In this document: in pieces, positions 22,626 through 30,717 of the stretch
How the letters are laid out: each line of letters begins with the position of its first letter
Numbering within the stretch: the first letter of the stretch is position 1
IMG/VR virus record: IMGVR_UViG_3300031772_000132
Location: 1-36,128 of that record
Reading direction: 5' to 3' (one strand)
Length of the DNA stretch: 36,128 bases
From: a virus
Position numbers and translations under genes: made by a program
Notes under the pieces: model-generated
The model's input: the letters and a program-made list of their open reading frames with translations, nothing else
Databases searched by the model: none
Told to the model about the DNA's origin: nothing

Positions 22626-22911
22626 TGATTTAATTCTCGGAGCAATTGGATTTGTTGCTGCCTTTGTAGTTAACGCTGCATGGAGTTGGATCAGTTCAAA
22701 AAGCAAAGATCAAGAGGCTGAGTTTCGCACTGAGCTAAAGGAAAACACAAGAGCCGTTAATCAGCTAACGCTTGTTCTTCAAAGAACCGAAATTGAATTA
22801 AAGCATCTTGCTGATAAGGTAATTGCCATACCTGAGATTGAGAAAGATTTGAACAAGCTAGGCGCAAAGGTAAGGCAAATGGAGGGGAAAAATGGATTGG
22901 GCGACACTTAA
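22618..22911 (+). CDS. Membrane-anchored coiled-coil protein (lysis-associated)
   Basis: The 97-residue protein has an N-terminal transmembrane segment (about residues 5-24, ILGAIGFVAAFVVNAAW) and then a continuous coiled coil to about residue 90. It overlaps the previous gene by eight bases and the M15 peptidase by 20. The build matches either an XhlA-type hemolysin or the inner-membrane spanin, both lysis helpers. Its coupling to the endolysin gene is the main evidence for a lysis role. Confidence 0.65.
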   Translation: MNNDLILGAIGFVAAFVVNAAWSWISSKSKDQEAEFRTELKENTRAVNQLTLVLQRTEIELKHLADKVIAIPEIEKDLNKLGAKVRQMEGKNGLGDT

Positions 22912-23380
22912 ATATTTCAAGGCTACCTCCATTACTGACAAGTGGGGAGATCCAACAAAAATGGACCCCTTTTTGATGAAATACCTAGATGAGTTTAGAG
23001 ACTGTGTTGGCACTCCTCTTGTGGTGACTAGTGCTTACCGTAAGGGGGACCCGGGCCAACATGGGTTAGGGAAGGCGGTAGACGTTATAGCACCACAATG
23101 GGGGGGCTCTTTATTTGACCTCTACTTATTGGCGGAGAGATTTGGATTTACTGGTATCGGAATCTACCGAGACTGGCTCTATAATGGTAAAAGATTAGGG
23201 GGCCTACACTTGGACACTCGAATCATAGTTGGGTCTTATAACCCGGCTTTAAAGGGAGCGCGTTGGTCTTGTGTTAGGCCAGGTTCGCAAAAGCTACAGA
23301 CTGAGCAAGAGATTTTAAAAATCAAGCAGGTTTATCTACCTCTTGATTTAAAGACTCTTAAGGACGAGGGTTTTATCTAA
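22892..23380 (+). CDS. M15-family peptidase, endolysin
   Basis: The 162-residue protein has the zinc-peptidase motif of the M15 (D-Ala-D-Ala carboxypeptidase/VanY-like) family: SAYRKGDPGQHGLGKAVDV at residues 47-65 with H57 and D64, then GLHLD at 104-108 with H106 as the third metal ligand. Such enzymes cut the peptide cross-links of peptidoglycan. No signal peptide is seen, so export through a holin lesion is expected. It follows the membrane/coiled-coil gene with overlap, and its stop shares one base with the next ATG. It is the best marker of the lysis region. Confidence 0.85.
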   Translation: MDWATLKYFKATSITDKWGDPTKMDPFLMKYLDEFRDCVGTPLVVTSAYRKGDPGQHGLGKAVDVIAPQWGGSLFDLYLLAERFGFTGIGIYRDWLYNGKRLGGLHLDTRIIVGSYNPALKGARWSCVRPGSQKLQTEQEILKIKQVYLPLDLKTLKDEGFI

Positions 23381-23904
23381 TGGCATTTACAACACTTTCT
23401 CTAGGGCTGACGCTTACAGTCCCAACCAACGGAACCCGAAACTGGGGTACAACGTTAAAAAATACTACTTGGACCAAGATTTCTAGTCATGACCATTCTG
23501 GTAGCGGGAACGGTACTCAGATTTCTGCAGCTGGACTTGCTCCCGGATCAGTAACTTCTGTCAAACTTGCTAACAACATTGCTTTAAAACAATACGCTTC
23601 TACTCTTGCTCCAGCCGGAACTAGCCAAACAGTGGACTTTGACAACGGCAATACTCAAAAGCTTTCACTAGCATCTGCTAGCGGTAACGTGACTCTAACA
23701 TTTTCAAATCCTCAGACCGGCGCTTTGTATCGAGTTTTTGTAATTCAAGGCGCTACTCCTAGGAGTTTAGTATTCCCCGCATCTGTAAAATGGCCTCAGG
23801 GACAGGCCCCGATTCTTTCAACCGCAAACGGATCAATTGATATTCTAGAATTTTATTATGATGGGACAAACTACTTTGCTGATTGGCAAGTAGATTACCA
23901 ATAG
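23380..23904 (+). CDS. Small fibre-type virion protein
   Basis: A 174-residue beta-rich protein with NWGTTLKNTTWTKISSHDHSG at the N-terminus (residues 21-41). The HDHSG motif is common in phage tail-spike and fibre proteins. The remaining part is strand-rich with a C-terminal TNYFADWQVDYQ. It may be a tail spike or base component. It begins at the endolysin stop (TAATG), so it is in the same operon. Confidence 0.6.
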   Translation: MAFTTLSLGLTLTVPTNGTRNWGTTLKNTTWTKISSHDHSGSGNGTQISAAGLAPGSVTSVKLANNIALKQYASTLAPAGTSQTVDFDNGNTQKLSLASASGNVTLTFSNPQTGALYRVFVIQGATPRSLVFPASVKWPQGQAPILSTANGSIDILEFYYDGTNYFADWQVDYQ

Positions 23905-23913
23905 GGAGAGACT

Positions 23914-24138
23914 ATGCCATTTCCAATTATCGCAGCGGCAATAGCAGCAACAGCAAGCTTAGCCTCAGGTCTTATGGGCGCTAAATCTGCTTCTAAGAAT
24001 AAAGAGCGCGAAATGCTCATGCAGGGGCTTAAAGATCAAACTGATTCACAAAAACTTGCAGCGCAACAACTTGCGCAAGGTTCTCAAAATTCGTTTGGAC
24101 AAATTATGCAGTCCTATGGCGGGATTATAGGTAAATAA
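23914..24138 (+). CDS. Small Ala-rich protein, paralogue 1
   Basis: The 74-residue protein starts with a hydrophobic Ala/Ile helix (IIAAAIAATASLASGLMGAK, residues 5-24). It continues with KNKEREMLMQGLKDQ, and ends with QIMQSYGG. Nearly the same pattern occurs in the next gene, so these are tandem paralogues. Both likely insert into membrane or join an ejected core, since the layout fits small virion proteins of short-tailed phages. GGGAGAG precedes the ATG. Confidence 0.6.
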   Translation: MPFPIIAAAIAATASLASGLMGAKSASKNKEREMLMQGLKDQTDSQKLAAQQLAQGSQNSFGQIMQSYGGIIGK

Positions 24139-24139
24139 T

Positions 24140-24475
24140 ATGAGTTTTTTAGAAGAGTTATTTGGATCAAAAGAAACATCAAAAGCTGCCCCTGTTGATT
24201 TGAAAAAATTACCCGGTAAAAAGGTCCCAGCCGGCGCGGAAAAAGACAGTGCTCTATCCGGTGCCGGCGCTGCCGGTATTCAGGCCGCTGCAAGTTTAGC
24301 AGGCGGTCTTATGGCCGCAAAAGCTGCCGCTAAAAACAAAGAGCGTGAAATGCTTATGCAGGGAAACCAAGCTCAGGCTCAGGCCGGGCGGGACGCTGCA
24401 GGACAATTATCACAAGGGACTAACAACGCTTTTGCTCAAATGATGCAATTTTATGGCGGATTAAGAAGGGGTTAA
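24140..24475 (+). CDS. Small Ala-rich protein, paralogue 2
   Basis: A 111-residue protein with an additional N-terminal 45 residues (basic, Lys/Pro-rich) in front of the shared part: AAASLAGGLMAAKAAAKNKEREMLMQG and a Q-rich helix ending QMMQFYGG. It begins one base after the stop of paralogue 1. Duplication of an Ala-rich membrane-active segment in internal virion proteins is known in other short-tailed phages. Function not proven. Confidence 0.6.
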   Translation: MSFLEELFGSKETSKAAPVDLKKLPGKKVPAGAEKDSALSGAGAAGIQAAASLAGGLMAAKAAAKNKEREMLMQGNQAQAQAGRDAAGQLSQGTNNAFAQMMQFYGGLRRG

Positions 24476-24476
24476 T

Positions 24477-24758
24477 ATGGAAGAAATGATGGATATGATG
24501 GATAAAGAACCAAAGGGCGGCGATAAACTAAAAGAGGTAGCGGCTCATATCAAATCCGTTGCTAAAGAAATGGGAATTGCCCCAGAGGCTCTTCTTGAAA
24601 AGCTCGAGCCACTTTGCGCTAGCGAATCAGGCGAGCCAAAACTAGAAATTGAAATCGGATCAGAAGATGAATCCGAAGAGCCTAAAGAAGATGTATCAGG
24701 CAAAAAAGCTCTTGTTATTGCAATGATGAAAAAGAAGAACGGGAAAATGGATGCGTAG
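24477..24758 (+). CDS. Small acidic protein
   Basis: A 93-residue acidic protein (MEEMMDMMDKEPK...) with a helical core (about residues 18-47) and a Glu/Ser-rich disordered stretch (about 52-75), followed by a basic Lys/Met C-terminus. No family known. It overlaps the connector gene by eight bases. It might be a minor virion or assembly factor. Confidence 0.5.
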   Translation: MEEMMDMMDKEPKGGDKLKEVAAHIKSVAKEMGIAPEALLEKLEPLCASESGEPKLEIEIGSEDESEEPKEDVSGKKALVIAMMKKKNGKMDA

Positions 24759-25686
24759 AATCGACTTGCTCATTGATGAGGCCAGACACGAAACGGATAA
24801 CACTCAGTTCACTGATGAGACTGGTATTCAGACGTCTGAGTTCTTACGATGGGCAAACTCGGCTCAGACCCGCATCCTGTCTCTGATTCAACAGGCTCAT
24901 CCTGATTTATTTCAACGCTCTAGCGAAATCGCTGTAGTGCAAAATCAGGAAGAATATTCAATACCATCTAAGACATTCTTAGGTACCAGAGTACAAATGG
25001 TTGAGTATTCAAAATCAGGGCAGACAAGAGATTACTACCCATTAAAAAAGGGTAACCTTCATGAGAGAGTGAATGGACCGGCGGGAGATCCCGCTTTTTA
25101 CATTCGCTTTTCTAAAAAGGTTCTTATTCAACCGGCTCCTCAAAATACCGGCAAGCTAAGACTTATTACCCAGCTTGCATTGCCACGGCTTGATACTCGG
25201 CGAGCAACAGTTTTATCATCCGCTCTAACATCCGATACAATTACCTCTTTAAATTTTGACCCCTCTCTAAATATCGATCAAGAGGAGATTCAAAACGAAG
25301 GGTACATTTGCATTGTAGATAAAGACGGTAACATTCTTATGGAAGCTATCCCCGTAGAATCAATTGATATGACTACTGGTTTAGTAACCGTTTATTCAGG
25401 GTTCACTTTTCAATCTGGAGAAACTATTCCAGTCGGATCTTTTGCAGTTCTCGGCAGTTACTCATCTACTCATTCGGACCTGCCTGACGTTGCTGAAAGA
25501 TACGTAGTAGATTTTATGTGTTGGAAATTAGAAAAGCGTGACGCCAACTCTGCATCGCAAGAAATTAGCCAAGAATTAAAAGACCAAGAGGATGATATCG
25601 TAAGTAGTTTTGGAATACCTGACGACGATGTTTCTTACGTAACCGTTCTTGATTGTCAGTATTTAGATTACGACGAAAATTACTAA
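24751..25686 (+). CDS. Head-tail connector / adaptor protein
   Basis: A 311-residue protein with an N-terminal helical part (RIDLLIDEARHETDNT, about residues 3-18) and EFLRWANSAQTRILSLIQ (30-47), typical of connector proteins that sit below the portal in short-tailed phages (T7 gp11-like or P22 gp4-like). The middle is beta-rich. The C-terminal helix ends with the acidic LDYDENY. It precedes the nozzle-like gene with a one-base overlap. The call is by gene order and overall shape. Confidence 0.65.
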   Translation: MRRIDLLIDEARHETDNTQFTDETGIQTSEFLRWANSAQTRILSLIQQAHPDLFQRSSEIAVVQNQEEYSIPSKTFLGTRVQMVEYSKSGQTRDYYPLKKGNLHERVNGPAGDPAFYIRFSKKVLIQPAPQNTGKLRLITQLALPRLDTRRATVLSSALTSDTITSLNFDPSLNIDQEEIQNEGYICIVDKDGNILMEAIPVESIDMTTGLVTVYSGFTFQSGETIPVGSFAVLGSYSSTHSDLPDVAERYVVDFMCWKLEKRDANSASQEISQELKDQEDDIVSSFGIPDDDVSYVTVLDCQYLDYDENY

Positions 25687-28193
25687 TGGAACTTATAAAA
25701 AGATTCTTAAATCATAAGGGTGTCGACTTAAAAAGCTCGGACCTTTTGCGCTCTCCTGATTACGCATCAGACATGAGAAATGCTCAGTACTCTGATGGGG
25801 GAGCTCTTGAAAAGCGTAGAGGATACCAGGCTTGCGGCTCTAGTTGTGGCGGCTATGGCTTATTCACTTATAGAAGAGTTGACCCAACGAGCGGAGTAGC
25901 AGACCCACAAGTATTAACGATTGATAACAATCTATGGAAAAAAAACACCTCTAGTTTCACGGTGTCTTATTCTGGCTCAGATAATACTTGCGTTCTTAGT
26001 TTCTTTTTAGATTCAGATACGCTTACTTATAAACTGCAGGTCTTGGTTGGAACCTCTCTAGTTATCGATGAGGATGTTGGGGTTGGTTTTGATGAGGTGT
26101 CGGTTGTAACTCTTGCAGATTTTAAAACTGTTGTAGATGCGGTTACAGATTTCAGCGCCACAATTGTAGGGGACGTAAACGTCCCAGCTTCTTTCTTAAA
26201 GATTATTAGAGAGCAGGATTTAAACGTTGCTGACTGGGCGTCCTATGCTCAGTACTGGACGATGGCTAACACTCCATTGTCTAACCCGCTTCAAAGCTAT
26301 CTAGATAATCAGTACCAAGATGATCATGAGAACGTTTCATCTATTCAAATTAATAACGCCATTTACTTCGGGACTGGTTACAACGAGCTCTATAAATACG
26401 ATGGGCAGACTTTCTTTCGAGCGGGTATGCCAACTCCCGGGGCTTTAGCTGTTTCGGTTTCGGCTGGAGCGGTTACCGGGTCTAATTACATACACAAGAT
26501 TCAATACGCTCAATATGATGCGGCTGGGAATATTGTAGAGGGAAACCTAAAGAGTTCATCGGCTGTTACTGTTGCAGCAAAGCAATTTGATTTAACCGTT
26601 CCTCAAATTGAATATACTACTGGATTTAATACAAATTGCGCGATAGTCGCGGGAGCTCAGGTAAGTGTTACAACAATTACGGTCGATAATGGCTCAGGCG
26701 GTGCGAATACTTTTAACGTGGGTGATACCGCTTATTTTTTTGATTCTATTTCTGGAGCTTATGTGTCGAGAAAGATCACGGCCAGAACGAATCTCGCGAT
26801 CACTATTGAGGGTGCCGCGGTAACCATCTCCGACAACGCAGTGATTTCAAACAATCTAAGAATTTTAATCTGGAGATCCAAAGACTCTGGGTCTACTCCT
26901 AGTCTTTTTTATTTAGTAGATGAGATCCCAAATAACTCATTTGTTTCATCAGTTGCATATGCCGACAATAAGCTAGATTCTGCGCTTGGAGAATTGCTGC
27001 TTAACCCAGGGTCAGACAGAAGCCTGCCTCCTAAGGGTAAGTATGTTTCTCAGTGGAACGGCCAATTATTTATTGGCGGAAAAATTGATGATCCAACAAT
27101 TCTGGCATGGTCTGATATTGATGGGCCTGAATATTTTCCAATAGCTACAAACCAAATCTACGTAGAGCCAGGTAATGGAGATATTATTACGGGGATTGCG
27201 CCAAACAACGAAGTTTTTACAGTACATGGAGACGCTTCTTTCACTGTAATTTCTGGTGATATTGGATCGGGGCAGATTCGCGTTGAGACAAGAGCTCGTG
27301 ATATTGGGTGCGCGGCTCATGCAACGATTCAAGACTTAGACGGTATTTTAGTTTGGCTTTCTCCTCGTGGTCCAGTGCAGAGCTCGGGAGGCCAAATCCC
27401 TTTGCCACTAGGAGCAGCTATTGACCCATCAGAATCAAACCAAGCATCGAGAATAGACCCAGAATTTGATAATGACGGGAAAGTAGAAAACGAGAGACTC
27501 AGATTAAAGAGGTCTGTTGGTTATAATGACACCTCATCTGATAAATACATTTTGTTTGTACCTGCGGAAGATGGGGACGATTCTTTAAGATACCCAAATC
27601 AAAATTCTCTATGTTTTGTTTACGACAGAGTTCGAGACGCATGGCTCATTTGGGATAACTGGAATATGGCCGGCGGCATGACTGAATTTGAAAATGAGCT
27701 CTATTTCTCGGAGAGAAGATATTCTAACTTTGAGGGAGAAGTTCAATCTATTCTTTATAGAAAACACAACCTGATTGATGCCTTTGATTACGCTGACAAC
27801 AATGCGGCAGTTGATTTTGATTACTCTCCTCAGTGGGAGTTTTTAGGCGAGCCGTCAGTATTGAAAGATCCAATTGCAATCAAGATTTATTCTCTTGAGA
27901 CAGTGGCAAACAACGAATTTAGTTTAACTGTTGAGCAAGAGGTAAATTTTCAGTCTGATTCTGCTACCGCTACTTTTGTTATGGACATTGCCGGCGGCGG
28001 ATATGGATATTCAGCTTATGGAGAGGACCCTTATTCGGACCCGTCTCAAGATTCTTATACTCATCCTCTAGCAAGAGCTCGTCAGAGAAGCGTTAGACCT
28101 AGGTTTAAAAATAGCGTGATTCATGAGGCTGTGTTGATTACCGGTTGGGAGATTGAGTTCTCAGTTCCGTATCGTCCAGAATTTAAGCCATGA
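25686..28193 (+). CDS. Tail nozzle / tubular protein B-like
   Basis: From the ATG at 25686 (sharing one base with the previous stop) the protein is 835 residues, a large beta-rich protein. Its first 50 residues (NHKGVDLKSSDLLRSPDYAS and EKRRGYQ) resemble the start of T7 gp12-like nozzle proteins, where the N-terminus has ...PDILRYPEQ...KRP. Such proteins form the hexameric nozzle through which DNA leaves. The rest is beta-propeller-like, with motifs such as DDPTILAWSDIDGPEYFPIA (about 471-490) and DRVRDAWLIWDNW. It is followed by ATGA overlap. Confidence 0.7.
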   Translation: MELIKRFLNHKGVDLKSSDLLRSPDYASDMRNAQYSDGGALEKRRGYQACGSSCGGYGLFTYRRVDPTSGVADPQVLTIDNNLWKKNTSSFTVSYSGSDNTCVLSFFLDSDTLTYKLQVLVGTSLVIDEDVGVGFDEVSVVTLADFKTVVDAVTDFSATIVGDVNVPASFLKIIREQDLNVADWASYAQYWTMANTPLSNPLQSYLDNQYQDDHENVSSIQINNAIYFGTGYNELYKYDGQTFFRAGMPTPGALAVSVSAGAVTGSNYIHKIQYAQYDAAGNIVEGNLKSSSAVTVAAKQFDLTVPQIEYTTGFNTNCAIVAGAQVSVTTITVDNGSGGANTFNVGDTAYFFDSISGAYVSRKITARTNLAITIEGAAVTISDNAVISNNLRILIWRSKDSGSTPSLFYLVDEIPNNSFVSSVAYADNKLDSALGELLLNPGSDRSLPPKGKYVSQWNGQLFIGGKIDDPTILAWSDIDGPEYFPIATNQIYVEPGNGDIITGIAPNNEVFTVHGDASFTVISGDIGSGQIRVETRARDIGCAAHATIQDLDGILVWLSPRGPVQSSGGQIPLPLGAAIDPSESNQASRIDPEFDNDGKVENERLRLKRSVGYNDTSSDKYILFVPAEDGDDSLRYPNQNSLCFVYDRVRDAWLIWDNWNMAGGMTEFENELYFSERRYSNFEGEVQSILYRKHNLIDAFDYADNNAAVDFDYSPQWEFLGEPSVLKDPIAIKIYSLETVANNEFSLTVEQEVNFQSDSATATFVMDIAGGGYGYSAYGEDPYSDPSQDSYTHPLARARQRSVRPRFKNSVIHEAVLITGWEIEFSVPYRPEFKP

Positions 28194-28546
28194 ACTTTGG
28201 AGCTCTTAAAGAATTTCGCAAGAACCCGTCTAGCGATATTAGGCAGGTCATTGATTATCTATCAAATGAGCTTGCGGCTACGATTAGAGAACTTCGGGTA
28301 GGGCTTCAAAAGCTCACTTTTAAGGATAATTTCGACTCTTTTGAAGAGGTCCTAACTATCCCGGCTAATACTCAGGTTGAAATTACAAATAGGCTCCCAA
28401 CTATACCTAGCTATTTTCTTATACTAAGAAAAGACAAGGGCGGGTTATCAGTTAGCGAGGGAGATGTATGGACTCTGGAGAGAGTATACCTAAAGAACCA
28501 ATCAGCAACGGACCCGGCTCAGATAACAGTCCGATTCTTCAAATAA
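28190..28546 (+). CDS. Hypothetical virion-associated protein
   Basis: The 118-residue protein has an N-terminal helix (DIRQVIDYLSNELAATIRELRVGL, about residues 16-39) followed by beta strands (VLTIPANTQVEITN and YFLILRKDKGGLSV). It overlaps the nozzle gene as ATGA, so it is probably co-translated. The helix-then-strand layout suits a small trimer that sits below the nozzle or on the fibre attachment. The function is not established. Confidence 0.55.
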   Translation: MNFGALKEFRKNPSSDIRQVIDYLSNELAATIRELRVGLQKLTFKDNFDSFEEVLTIPANTQVEITNRLPTIPSYFLILRKDKGGLSVSEGDVWTLERVYLKNQSATDPAQITVRFFK

Positions 28547-29007
28547 TTGATTTCGATTTAATAAGAGACACCAATAAATTTCTGCCTGTTTTTTGGCAGG
28601 CGTGGCTATTCATCTTCGGAGAGGACCGCTCTGCTATGCAGCGCATAACGATTGCCGGCGAAGAACGTCAGGCAACGGAGATTGAAGGGCTACTCTATTG
28701 GTATCTTTTTGACCAAAGCTCTAAGATTAGAATCGCATTGTACGATAATGAAATAGTGGGTTTTGTGATTTACAATGAAGTCTTAGAGACTGTTCTCGCA
28801 ATCCGTATCTTGTATGCCCTTCCGGGCTTAGTCGGAACGAAAACAGGTTACAGGTTGATCGACTCACTACCTGGGATCAAAACTGTAATTTTTCAAACAG
28901 TAAGAGAAATAGAACCCGAACAAATGTTTTCAATTACTAGGGGTCGACAAGTAAAGCTAAATGAAACGCCTGAAATGATAACTTGGGCAATGAATTGGGA
29001 GAAATAA
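28468..29007 (+). CDS. GNAT-like acyltransferase-type protein
   Basis: The 179-residue protein overlaps the previous gene by 79 bases, with no other ATG, GTG or TTG in the early part of the frame, so I keep this start. The central region IRIALYDNEIVGFVIYN (about 90-106) has the arrangement of the GNAT core strands. It is followed by VLAIRILYALPG and GYRLIDSLPG, where a GNAT has the CoA-binding loop and helix. A catalytic assignment cannot be made. Phages often carry such genes in the tail cluster, for unknown reasons. Confidence 0.45.
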   Translation: MDSGESIPKEPISNGPGSDNSPILQIIDFDLIRDTNKFLPVFWQAWLFIFGEDRSAMQRITIAGEERQATEIEGLLYWYLFDQSSKIRIALYDNEIVGFVIYNEVLETVLAIRILYALPGLVGTKTGYRLIDSLPGIKTVIFQTVREIEPEQMFSITRGRQVKLNETPEMITWAMNWEK

Positions 29008-29008
29008 A

Positions 29009-29683
29009 ATGGCACGATACCAACCTTTAAATCAACAGCCTCCTACTGGTAAGGGAGGTCCTCAACGTACAGACCCAATGTTTAACGAGTCGAAAACAAA
29101 TCGAAATAATCGTTTAGCAAAAGAGGATATGGAAAAGCTGCTTAAAAACGAAAAGCAGTGGACTGGGGTTGAGCAGCGTAGAGCCTCCTCTTATGCTGAT
29201 GCTAGGCAAAAGGACCTGGCTACTGGGAAAGCTCGAGGCGAAGAGATTTTTGGTAATCAAGCTTTAGGTAGAATCTCGGAAGGATTCTCTCCCCAAGAGC
29301 AGCAATCAATGCGAGAACAAAACATGAAAGCGATTACTCAGTCGCAAATGGCTGGGGCTCGTGATTTAGCACGTTCTCAGGCTCGCTCTGGAGTTCGGGG
29401 GCCTTTAGCCTCGGCGCAAGCGGCTCAGCAAAATTTGGCTGGGCAGGGACAACTTGCTGATCAAGAGCGCCAATTGTTTCTAGAAAACATTGCTAATAAA
29501 AGATCAGGCCAGCAATTCAACTTAGGACAAGCTGAGAAAGAATTGATGGGTAAACAAGCCACTGAATTGGGGTACGGATCATTGGGAGCCGGCGAGCGAG
29601 CAGCTGCCATGCAGTCTGTTATTGGAGATAAGGCTTTGCTTGGTTCTAAGGATGTAGCTCGAATTTCAAAGGGTAAAAAATGA
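29009..29683 (+). CDS. Putative internal virion (ejection) protein
   Basis: A 224-residue, hydrophilic, Gln/Ala/Arg-rich protein with long helices (RISEGFSPQEQQSMREQ, then MAGARDLARSQARSGVRGP, about 95-130) and Ala-rich segments. This composition matches the core proteins of short-tailed phages that leave the head with the DNA. It lies with two other large helical genes between the tail genes and the end of the operon. No specific homolog is named. Confidence 0.55.
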   Translation: MARYQPLNQQPPTGKGGPQRTDPMFNESKTNRNNRLAKEDMEKLLKNEKQWTGVEQRRASSYADARQKDLATGKARGEEIFGNQALGRISEGFSPQEQQSMREQNMKAITQSQMAGARDLARSQARSGVRGPLASAQAAQQNLAGQGQLADQERQLFLENIANKRSGQQFNLGQAEKELMGKQATELGYGSLGAGERAAAMQSVIGDKALLGSKDVARISKGKK

Positions 29684-30717
29684 GACCCGGGACAATATCA
29701 ATCGGTGACGTTGCCGGAAGGATGAAAAAGAAAGACATCCAATCTGGAATGGCTGATGCTTTATCAGAGGCTACACAGACAGTTATTCCTGCAAGGGACC
29801 TTACTCCTGCCAAACTAAAAAAAGCCGAAGAATTCGCCAAAGGTATAGCGGCCTCTCCAGACCCCGAGGCTGGTATGGATGAGGTCATTAATAAGGAAAA
29901 GAAATCAAATAACGATAAAATTTATTTAGCTCTAGCAGCTACTATGCCTACAATTTTAGGCGCGGCCTTTGGCGGATCAGAGGGCGGGGCAATTGGAGCT
30001 AATGTGACCGGTAAGTTTTTTGGAGATCTTTCAAAAGACGCAAAGGACGACGAGGACAAAAGGCAGGCGGCTCAAGATAAACTAGATTTAGTTAAGGCCC
30101 AAGCTTCTGAGAGAGAGATTGCTCGTCAAGAGGCTCAAAAGGATAGAGAATCACAGGCTCAAATGAGCAGAGAATTTACAGCTGGGCAGAGAGATATATC
30201 TCGTCAAGAATCAAGATTAGATAAGCAAACTGCAATCGAAGAAGTTAAAAAGAAATCTCTTCTAGAAGTTGAGGACCGATACAACACTATCGAGCAAAAC
30301 TTAACTGAATTGCAGAAAATGGTTAAAGAAACCGGCGGATTTGATTTCACTGGCCCTCAAAACAAGCAAATGGAACAGCTGATTGATTCAATCGCTGTGG
30401 ATATGGCGAAGTTACAAGATCCAAGCTCAGTAGCTCGTGAGTCTGAGGTAGCGCAAGCTAAGAAATTATTGTTTGAGCCTGGATTTTTCCAGCGTCAGGG
30501 TAATATTGAAAAAGTTCTAAATAGTTTCAAAGAAATTGCCCAGCGTAAAAAGTCTACGGCTTATAAGGTCCGAGGTCTTGAGGCCCCGGCTGATATTTCT
30601 AGTCAAGAGGCTCCTCAGTTTGAGCCCGATGTTTTGAACTATGCAAAAACTCATGGGATTACTCCTGAGCAAGCGCAGATTATGAAAGAAAAGAATATGA
30701 GGCGCTTGGGACAATGA
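29680..30717 (+). CDS. Putative internal virion (ejection) protein, coiled coil
   Basis: The 345-residue protein overlaps the previous stop as ATGA. It has a Gly/Ala-rich hydrophobic segment (about residues 83-110, IYLALAATMPTILGAAFGGS), then a long charged coiled coil (about 120-240). The C-terminal part is helical with a FFQRQGNIEKVLNSF stretch. Membrane-interacting segment plus coiled coil is typical for proteins that form the channel through the host envelope during DNA injection. Confidence 0.6.
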   Translation: MRPGTISIGDVAGRMKKKDIQSGMADALSEATQTVIPARDLTPAKLKKAEEFAKGIAASPDPEAGMDEVINKEKKSNNDKIYLALAATMPTILGAAFGGSEGGAIGANVTGKFFGDLSKDAKDDEDKRQAAQDKLDLVKAQASEREIARQEAQKDRESQAQMSREFTAGQRDISRQESRLDKQTAIEEVKKKSLLEVEDRYNTIEQNLTELQKMVKETGGFDFTGPQNKQMEQLIDSIAVDMAKLQDPSSVARESEVAQAKKLLFEPGFFQRQGNIEKVLNSFKEIAQRKKSTAYKVRGLEAPADISSQEAPQFEPDVLNYAKTHGITPEQAQIMKEKNMRRLGQ

